From an uncultured Collinsella sp. (GTDB lineage Bacteria; Actinomycetota; Coriobacteriia; Coriobacteriales; Coriobacteriaceae): a stretch of DNA of 40,620 nt. The position numbers and the translations under genes were made by a program. The first letter of the stretch is position 1. Each line of letters opens with the position of its first letter. The notes beneath the pieces were generated by a model. That model did no database searches. It worked only from the letters and a program-made list of their open reading frames with translations, and was not told where the DNA came from. The stretch is from positions 1 through 40,620 of the forward strand of contig CABUTR010000015.1 in the NCBI GenBank assembly GCA_902494555.1, given 5' to 3'. Below, one piece after another: positions 35,548-40,620 of this stretch.

Positions 35548-35632
35548 GGGCCTTGCCCGGCGGGGTGGCTTTGTCTGGGGAAGTGGGCTTCGCGAACTTC
35601 CCGGAGCAAGGCCGCCCAGCCGGGCAAGGCCC
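35548..35632. repeat. Palindrome A with 19-nt core AAGTGGGCTTCGCGAACTT
   Basis: Outer arms of 14 bp (35548-35561 with 35619-35632) continue inward with G-U and a few mismatched pairs to GGGAAGT / ACTTCCC, enclosing loop GGGCTTCGCGA. The core 35581-35599 recurs inverted in palindrome B. Most of this structure (from 35566 to ~35629) is absent from repeat copy 2. Confidence 0.85.
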
Positions 35633-35745
35633 TCTCGACCGTTTCAATATGCGGAGGCTGATACTTTTTAAAGTAATGGGGACTTTGCTGACGCTACCTT
35701 GGATACTGTGCATATAACTATGGTCAGCCAGTGATATATCGCCGG

Positions 35746-35816
35746 GGCCGGGGCGCCTGTCTTGTTTTGAGAAGTTCGCGAAGCCCACTTCTCAAAACAA
35801 GACAGGCGCCCCGGCC
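35746..35816. repeat. Palindrome B with the same 19-nt core, inverted, and different 30-bp arms
   Basis: Perfect 30-bp arms (35746-35775 with 35787-35816) and loop TCGCGAAGCCC. The core AAGTTCGCGAAGCCCACTT (35772-35790) is the exact reverse complement of that in palindrome A. Outside the 4-bp core ends the arms are unrelated. It ends 25 nt before the AEC carrier start. Confidence 0.9.
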
Positions 35817-35841
35817 CTCGTGGAACAGATAAAGGGGTAGC

Positions 35842-36780
35842 ATGAGCTTTACGAGTGTGGCGCTTCAGATGTTGACGGTTTCGTTGCCTATTTTGTTGGG
35901 GTGGTGTATCGCCAAGCTGGGGTTTATGAAAGCGGAGTTCGAGCGCGAGCTGTCGCATCTGCTGTTGCAGGTGGCGCTACCGTGCTTGGTGCTTTCGTCA
36001 GCGTTGGGCGATGATGTGAAGCTTCCGAGCATTGCCGATACGTTTTCGCTCATGGGTCTGTCCTTTGTGATGTATGTGGTGGCGATCGTTATTGCGTTTG
36101 CCGTCACCGCTGCTCTTCGCGTTCCCAAAGGGACGGAATGCTCGTATCGCTTCGCCGTGCTTTTCGGTAATGCCGGGTTTATCGGTTTTCCGGTTATTTC
36201 GGCGGTGTTGGGAAAACAAGCGCTGTTGTATGCATCGATTGCGCTTATCCCCCTAAACCTTCTTATGTTTACCGTCGGTGCCATGTTATTTAGCGGAATG
36301 GATGGTGGCCTTAAAAAGCAGATGCGCAATATTGCCGCCTGCTGCAAGAGCCCTGGTCTCATTGCAAGTGCTGTTGTGCTTGGGATTGTGCTAACCGGAT
36401 GGACCGATTGGGGCGTGTTGGGCGACTCGATTTCCATCGTTGGCACCATGACCACTCCAGCGGCATTGTTGCTCATGGGGTCGTCTATCGCCAAGTACCG
36501 TCCGCTCGAGATGCTTACCAACTGGCGTGCCTATGTCGCCGTGGCGTTTCGCCTGGTTGTCGTGCCGGTGGCATGTCTTGCCGTCGCGCGCTTGTGGCCC
36601 GGCATGACGCCCATGTTTATCGCGACGCTTGTGCTCGAGATGGCAATGCCGGTGGGCAGCAACGGTACGCTGTACTGCCTACAATACGGTAAGGATGCAC
36701 GCCCCATGATGCAGTGCACGTTTTTGTCGATTATCTGCTCCATTCTGACTATCCCACTCGTAACCACGCTGTGTGGGTAG
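35842..36780 (+). CDS. AEC-family (auxin efflux carrier-like) permease
   Basis: 312 aa, about ten hydrophobic helices in two groups of five around a hydrophilic middle (MDGGLKKQMRNIAACCKSP). The first half has LPILLGWCIAKLGFM and FGNAGFIGFPVISAVLGKQA, and the second half VLEMAMPVGSNGTLYCLQYG; both are typical of the MdcF/YfdV-like carriers of organic acids such as malate or malonate. Substrate not predictable. Ribosome binding site AAAGGGGTAG. It is bracketed by direct repeats: its stop codon TAG lies inside the first bases of repeat copy 2. GC bias is weaker than in xfp, but I see no strong sign of recent transfer. Confidence 0.85.
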   Translation: MSFTSVALQMLTVSLPILLGWCIAKLGFMKAEFERELSHLLLQVALPCLVLSSALGDDVKLPSIADTFSLMGLSFVMYVVAIVIAFAVTAALRVPKGTECSYRFAVLFGNAGFIGFPVISAVLGKQALLYASIALIPLNLLMFTVGAMLFSGMDGGLKKQMRNIAACCKSPGLIASAVVLGIVLTGWTDWGVLGDSISIVGTMTTPAALLLMGSSIAKYRPLEMLTNWRAYVAVAFRLVVVPVACLAVARLWPGMTPMFIATLVLEMAMPVGSNGTLYCLQYGKDARPMMQCTFLSIICSILTIPLVTTLCG

Positions 36781-36944
36781 GCATCCGGGACGGTCTCGCG
36801 CTGGGGCCTTGCCCGGCGGGGCCCTCTCGACCGTTTCGATATGCGGGGGCTGATATTTTTTAATGTAATGGGGACTTTGCTGATGCTGCCCCGAAGACTG
36901 TGCATCTAACTTTGGCCAGCCAAGCACCCCTCCCCGGCCCTCGT
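36777..36944 (+). repeat. Direct repeat, copy 2, without palindrome insertions
   Basis: About 168 nt matching copy 1 with scattered substitutions. At the positions of palindromes A and B it reads straight through (GGCGGGGCCCTCTCG; CTCCCCGGCCCTCGT). It begins inside the AEC stop codon. The following 36945-37061 shows nothing I can name. Confidence 0.85.
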
Positions 36945-37061
36945 CCGTATGTTCTTCCGCTGAGCGAGCCATAGACGCCGCGCACCGATACGGTAAAGTG
37001 ACGGCTTGAAATTGGTGCTATATTCGGCTTGAGTTGTTTAATGCTAGTACGGGAGGCTGAT

Positions 37062-37550
37062 ATGGGGCTGTTCAAGAAGAAAAACCCGCAGGATGCCTTT
37101 GATCCCGATGTGTTTACCATCACGGATACGATTTTGGATCCGCCGCGGTTTACGTTTTTGCCGGCCATTTACCAGGACGCCACGCGTCGCAAGTGGGCCG
37201 TGCATCAGCGCGGTGCAGAGCCAAAGATTTTTGACTACAGCGATGTGCTGCAGTGCGAGGTGGCAGAAGCGGGCGATCCGGAGGCCGAGGAAGCGGTCTC
37301 AAAACAGGAATTTGCCCAGCGTATTCTGGCAAATCCCGCTAAGGCGGCAAAAATGAACGCTGCCAAGCGTAATATGTGTCTTGGTATGGGTGTTATTGTG
37401 GCGGTTCAGACGGGAAAAGACGAGGTTTCTAAATTGGAGATTCCCGTTATGACCGATGAAGTCAAACGCGATTCAAGCCTGTATAAGTCATATCGGAATG
37501 TCGCCGAGAAGATTAAGGCCAAATTCGACGCCATGGGAGGCCTGGCCTAG
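37062..37550 (+). CDS. Conserved-looking hypothetical protein
   Basis: 162 aa, no recognised domain. It begins MGLFKKKNPQDAFDPDVF and is soluble, with no signal peptide or membrane helix. The start region is basic; the middle (YSDVLQCEVAEAGDPEAEEAV) is acidic. The last ~50 residues include IPVMTDEVKRDSSLYKSYRN and a helical tail KIKAKFDAMGGLA. The ATG at 37062 is supported by GGGAGG 5 nt upstream; an upstream in-frame ATG at 37029 has no such site. Codon use is like that of the neighbours, so it is probably real. It is followed after 37 nt by the first GntR gene. Function unknown. Confidence 0.7.
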   Translation: MGLFKKKNPQDAFDPDVFTITDTILDPPRFTFLPAIYQDATRRKWAVHQRGAEPKIFDYSDVLQCEVAEAGDPEAEEAVSKQEFAQRILANPAKAAKMNAAKRNMCLGMGVIVAVQTGKDEVSKLEIPVMTDEVKRDSSLYKSYRNVAEKIKAKFDAMGGLA

Positions 37551-37587
37551 TTCTGCCGGCGTACATATTGAATGAGGAGTCTGTACA

Positions 37588-38355
37588 ATGGCAGGCGAAT
37601 CTTATGCAATTCCCCCCAAAGATCGTGCTGTTGAGGGGATTCTTTGGTATATCCAGCACTATCAGCTCGGCGGCGGCGATCGCCTGCCGGCCGAGCGCGT
37701 GCTGTGCGAAGAGATTGGCGTTTCGCGTACGGCGTTGCGCGCCGGTATCACGCGGCTCATCTCGTGTGGAACGCTCGAGAGCCGTCGTGGATCGGGTACG
37801 TATGTGTGTCCTCCCAAGCCGCTCAATATCTTTCAGGAAACATATAACTTCTCCGATGCTGTGCGGACTGCCGGCCTGCACCCCTCTTCTCGTCTGGTTT
37901 CCACCGGGACCATCGAGGCGGATGGGGCGCTTGCCGACAAGCTTGGGGTGGCTGTAGGCGCTCCTTTGCTCCGCATGCAGCGCGTTCGACTTATTGAGGG
38001 CGAGCCGGCGTCAATTGAGACCGCTCACGTTAACCTGTCCCTGTGCCCATCGCTTCCCGAGCACGATTTTGAGTGTGAGAGCCTTTACGATGTCTTGCTC
38101 AAAGAAGGTGGCGTGCGTGTTGAGCATGGACGTGAGCATATCTCCATCTCGCGTTTGAACGCCGAAGAGGCCGAACTGCTCCAGCAAAAAGAGGGAACGC
38201 CGGTGTTCTATGAGAGCACGATCGAATTTGATAAGGACATGCGTTTTGTGGAGCATTGCAAATCGGTGATTTTGCCCACGAAGTTCCGCTTTGCCGACAA
38301 CGGCGAAAAGAACGGCATGAGGAGCGTGGCAGGTGAACAATGGCTGAAACAGTAG
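37588..38355 (+). CDS. GntR-family regulator with UTRA domain (first of a pair)
   Basis: 255 aa. Winged helix in residues ~10-75: LPAERVLCEEIGVSRTALRAGI is the helix-turn-helix and SRRGSGTYV the wing. UTRA effector domain from ~85 (ARTAGL-like DAVRTAGLHPSSRLVSTGTI; RMQRVRLIEGEPASIETAHVN). Ribosome binding site GAGGAG. GTACA and TGTAC flank that site (37561-37565, 37582-37586), a possible weak operator. It overlaps the next GntR gene by 16 nt, so both are made from one transcript. Together with the SIS genes downstream it suggests control of amino-sugar or Amadori-compound use. Confidence 0.9.
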   Translation: MAGESYAIPPKDRAVEGILWYIQHYQLGGGDRLPAERVLCEEIGVSRTALRAGITRLISCGTLESRRGSGTYVCPPKPLNIFQETYNFSDAVRTAGLHPSSRLVSTGTIEADGALADKLGVAVGAPLLRMQRVRLIEGEPASIETAHVNLSLCPSLPEHDFECESLYDVLLKEGGVRVEHGREHISISRLNAEEAELLQQKEGTPVFYESTIEFDKDMRFVEHCKSVILPTKFRFADNGEKNGMRSVAGEQWLKQ

Positions 38356-39053
38356 ATGCCACCCCGGTTTATATGCGCATACGACGTCGCATTGAAGAGC
38401 GCATCGAGCGCGGTATATATCCCACAGGTTCCATGATTCCGTCCGAAAAAGACCTCGCCGAGGAATTTGGTACGACACGCTTGACCATCCGAAGTGCTGT
38501 CGATGAGTTGGTTCGGCGTGGGCAGATTCGACGCGTCCGCGGAAAGGGCGCGTTTGTGGCACAGAAAGTGCCCGTTGCGTACGAGCGAACAGGAGGCTTT
38601 CGCGAATCGGTTCGTGCTTCGGGTGGCGAGCCGTCCGTCCGCATCCTCGCGCGTTCCAAGCGTTATGCGGGCCCATATTATGCCAACCTGTTTGGCATTG
38701 CCGAGGACGATTTGCTGTATTCGATTCGGCGTTTGAACTGCGTCAACGGCGACCCCGTATCGATTGAGACGGCGTTCATCCCGTGCCTGCTGTTTCCCAC
38801 AATCGAAGATATTGACGTGTCGGTCTTCAGTTTGTACGAGACCTATGAGATGTTGGGCCGAAAGCCGGTCATGGCACAGGAAAAGCTCGATATCGAAGCA
38901 CTGGGCGCGCGAGATGCCGGCCTGCTTGGACTGGAGCAGGGCGATCTTGCCTTGACGCTTGAGTGCGTGAGCTTCGATGCGAGCGGCCAGGCGATCGAGT
39001 ACGTCAAGTCGTTTAACCGCGGTGATGCGGGTGGATATACCTATACGTACTAG
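38340..39053 (+). CDS. GntR-family regulator with UTRA domain (second of a pair)
   Basis: 237 aa. Residues ~8-75: YMRIRRRIEERIERGIYP, IPSEKDLAEEFGTTRLTIRSAV (helix-turn-helix), RRVRGKGAFVA (wing). UTRA domain from ~80 (GGFRESVRASGGEPSVRILA; LLYSIRRLNCVNGDPVSIETAF). It is diverged from the first regulator but has the same layout. Its start lies inside the end of the upstream gene. The 194 nt to the SIS gene contain a TGTATATACA palindrome (39111-39120), a plausible operator for one of the pair. Confidence 0.9.
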   Translation: MAETVDATPVYMRIRRRIEERIERGIYPTGSMIPSEKDLAEEFGTTRLTIRSAVDELVRRGQIRRVRGKGAFVAQKVPVAYERTGGFRESVRASGGEPSVRILARSKRYAGPYYANLFGIAEDDLLYSIRRLNCVNGDPVSIETAFIPCLLFPTIEDIDVSVFSLYETYEMLGRKPVMAQEKLDIEALGARDAGLLGLEQGDLALTLECVSFDASGQAIEYVKSFNRGDAGGYTYTY

Positions 39054-39110
39054 CTGGTTTTTTTGCATAACGGGCTGAAAAGCTGACGGAATTTTGATCG
39101 TTGGGTCAGC

Positions 39111-39219
39111 TGTATATACAACCTTACAGGGCTCAAAATCGACCGTTCGCCGAAGGGAATAAATTAATCGACAAAGAGGTATCAAAAAGCCGTAACCTGT
39201 AATCGTGATTGGTATCAAA
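39111..39219 (+). promoter_or_regulatory. Regulatory region before the SIS operon
   Basis: The perfect palindrome TGTATATACA (39111-39120) and two direct GGTATCAAA copies (39178-39186, 39211-39219, 33 bp apart) precede the SIS gene. GntR/UTRA proteins often bind AT-rich palindromes of this size. I cannot assign -35/-10 boxes with confidence. Confidence 0.4.
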
Positions 39220-39247
39220 TACTAATGATTTGTTGCGAGGTGAGACG

Positions 39248-40363
39248 ATGAAGATGCTCGATTACGTTCAACTCGCCCATGTGCGTATGGGAGAGAACCT
39301 CGAGCGTTCGTCTGAGCTGGTAGCGCAGCTCGTTGATATTTTCCAATCCGGTTCTTTTGACGCGCTGCGCATTGTTGCTTCGGGTTCGTCGCGCCATGCC
39401 GCCGATTGCGCCCGCGATTACCTGCAAGATGCGCTGCAGATGCAGGTGTCCGTTGTGACGCCCGAGGCCTTCGTCGATTTTGAACACACCTATCCGCAGC
39501 ATGCGCTCAACATTGCCGTTTCGCAGAGCGGCTATTCGACCAATACGATTGCGGCGCTCGATTACATGCGCGCACACGATATGGCTGCAGTTGCGCTCAC
39601 GGCAAACGTCGAGGCACCCATCAAGGAGCACACTGACATCGTTCTTGACTACGGTGTGGGCGTCGAGTCGGTGGACTTTGTGACTCTGGGCGTCGAGGTT
39701 CTCGTTGAGTACCTGGTGCTCTTTGGTATTTACGGCGGTCAGGCGCGCGGAACGATTGACGCCAAGGGCGTTGCCCAGCGTCTTGACGACCTGCGCGAGG
39801 CTATCCAGGCCAATGCCGTGATGTGCAAGACCGCCGAGGCATATGTCCAAGGCCACATGCTCGAGCTTTCTGAGCACATGCCCGCCATGGTCGTCGGCAA
39901 CGGCCCCAACTACGGTGTTGCCGAAGAGGCGGCCCTCAAGCTGAGCGAGACCATCAAGATTCCTGCCATGCATCACGAGGGCGAGGAGTTCGTTCACGGT
40001 CCCGAGATGCAGATCGTTCCGGGCTATCTGGTGTTTATCGTCGACGATCCACAGGGGTCGGAGCGTCTTGCAAATATCGCCGATGCGCTATCGAACGTTA
40101 CGACAAAAACGGTGCTGCTCACGGCCCATCCCAAGGGTAGGGCTCACGAGGTTGCGGTGCCTCAGGTGGCTCCGCTGCTCAGCGCAATTCCCAACCTTGT
40201 GTTCTTCCAGACGATTGCGGCCATGATCGCCGAACGTCTGAAGTCATGGGACGTGCACCCGTATCTCGATGCCGTCTCCAAGCAAATGGAGGTCAAGGCA
40301 GAGGGCTACGAAGAGTCAGTCAATGCGCTTAAGGCCAAAGCGGCTGAGTGTTACGGAATGTAA
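39248..40363 (+). CDS. SIS-domain sugar-phosphate isomerase/deglycase (FrlB-like)
   Basis: 371 aa with two SIS (sugar isomerase) domains. The first, ~30-170, has IVASGSSRHAADCARDYLQ and IAVSQSGYSTNTIAALDYM. The second, ~200-340, has AMVVGNGPNYGVAEEAALKLSETIKIPAMHHEGEEFVHGPEM, which includes the conserved Glu/His of GlmS-like isomerases and of fructoselysine-6-phosphate deglycases. No glutaminase domain is present, so it is not GlmS. ATG at 39248 follows GAGGTGA. A second SIS gene starts 59 nt downstream, and two GntR regulators lie upstream. Amadori-product or amino-sugar phosphate cleavage is the likely role, by family and context only. Confidence 0.85.
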   Translation: MKMLDYVQLAHVRMGENLERSSELVAQLVDIFQSGSFDALRIVASGSSRHAADCARDYLQDALQMQVSVVTPEAFVDFEHTYPQHALNIAVSQSGYSTNTIAALDYMRAHDMAAVALTANVEAPIKEHTDIVLDYGVGVESVDFVTLGVEVLVEYLVLFGIYGGQARGTIDAKGVAQRLDDLREAIQANAVMCKTAEAYVQGHMLELSEHMPAMVVGNGPNYGVAEEAALKLSETIKIPAMHHEGEEFVHGPEMQIVPGYLVFIVDDPQGSERLANIADALSNVTTKTVLLTAHPKGRAHEVAVPQVAPLLSAIPNLVFFQTIAAMIAERLKSWDVHPYLDAVSKQMEVKAEGYEESVNALKAKAAECYGM

Positions 40364-40422
40364 GCGGGTTTTGATGCCCGTTGGCATGGGGATGTGGAAA
40401 CAACCCCAGAAAGGAGAGACAA

Positions 40423-40620
40423 ATGAAGGAAACCGAGAAGATCGAGATCATGCATTTCGACCAGGAGGGCTATCTCGAGGACGGTAAGGCGCTCTACGAG
40501 ACCGGCAAGAAGATGACCGCGCTCGCCGACAAGGTCGCCGACGAGGGCTACGACGCCGTGTTCCTGATGGGCGTCGGCGGCACCTGGGACGAGCTCATGC
40601 AGCTCGAGTACCTCATGAAC
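40423..40620 (+). CDS. SIS-domain protein, N-terminal part (continues beyond window)
   Basis: The first 66 residues are visible. KIEIMHFDQEGYLEDGKALYETGKKM is followed by YDAVFLMGVGGTWDELMQLEYLM, which fits the first strand and phosphate loop of a SIS domain as in FrlB-type deglycases. AAAGGAGAG precedes the ATG at 40423. It is cut by the window edge; co-transcription with the preceding SIS gene is likely. Confidence 0.8.
   Translation, partial: MKETEKIEIMHFDQEGYLEDGKALYETGKKMTALADKVADEGYDAVFLMGVGGTWDELMQLEYLMN

Larger units (their letters stand above)
35521..35821 (+). repeat. Long direct repeat, copy 1, carrying two palindrome insertions
   Basis: Starts immediately after the xfp stop (GTAGGCATCCGGGACGGTCT) and matches 36777-36944 in order: GGGGCCTTGCCCGGCGGGG, CCCTCTCGACCGTTTC, TAATGGGGACTTTGCTGA, CTGTGCAT.TAACT, and CCCCGGCCCTCGT. 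It is longer than copy 2 because it includes extra palindromic DNA at two places. No gene is seen in it. Confidence 0.85.

Noticed and set aside
35842..36780. AEC carrier as cargo of a classical composite transposon
   Set aside because: The flanking repeats encode no transposase, lack terminal inverted ends, and no target duplication is visible; only the direct-repeat bracket is supported.

Overview
The window looks like a chromosomal segment of a GC-rich, Gram-positive Coriobacteriia gut bacterium, most likely Collinsella or a close relative. This is inferred from high GC with C/G-ending codons, GGAGG-type ribosome binding sites, a TsaB-RimI-TsaD fusion, Tat-type lipoproteins, a phosphoketolase, and a mix of maltodextrin ABC and PTS genes. 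It is not confirmed by any search. I see no phage genes, transposase gene or CRISPR array.

Layout. 1-155: the end of an rRNA operon (3' part of 5S rRNA and its terminator). 264-7087: a tightly packed housekeeping run: acpS, NAD(P)HX repair enzyme, alanine racemase, family 4 uracil-DNA glycosylase, tsaE and a three-domain tsaB-rimI-tsaD gene. 7088-7787: a foldback repeat, then a promoter, a 14-residue Ile/Val-rich leader peptide and an attenuator-like terminator ahead of a CstA-family transporter (7788-9677). 9861-12053: a Toprim protein resembling the C-terminal part of JetD. 12054-12909: a repeat-rich region ending at tRNA-Gln. 13019-15088: a peptidoglycan-binding protein and a polyprenyl diphosphate synthase, both on the minus strand.

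15204-28910 is a carbohydrate region: a PTS EIICB fused to a HAD hydrolase, a divergent GntR regulator, a complete maltodextrin-type ABC importer (binding protein, two permeases, ATPase), then minus-strand glycogen/maltodextrin phosphorylase, 4-alpha-glucanotransferase and galE. Three exact GTTTAAAC sites and one related site sit upstream of four of these genes, suggesting one local regulon. 29176-35520 holds a secreted CHAP hydrolase, murB, a LacI regulator and xfp (phosphoketolase), with two LacI-type operators 21 bp apart before xfp. 35521-36944 holds an AEC-family carrier bracketed by direct repeats. 37062-40620 holds a hypothetical protein, two overlapping GntR/UTRA regulators and two SIS-domain genes, the second cut by the window edge, resembling Amadori-product (FrlB-like) catabolism.

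The most unusual content is in the intergenic DNA. Three copies of one element share a 75-nt core but are flanked by long, near-perfect inverted arms (41, 31 and 28 bp) that differ completely between copies. Each lies 8-19 nt after a stop codon in the same orientation. A second family has the same logic: a 19-nt core in two palindromes with unrelated arms. Both of those are missing from a sister copy of the repeat that carries them, 1.2 kb away, which gives a natural filled/empty comparison. I also describe a three-unit array of 57-nt imperfect palindromes and a 230-bp AT-rich element with 30-bp terminal inverted repeats.
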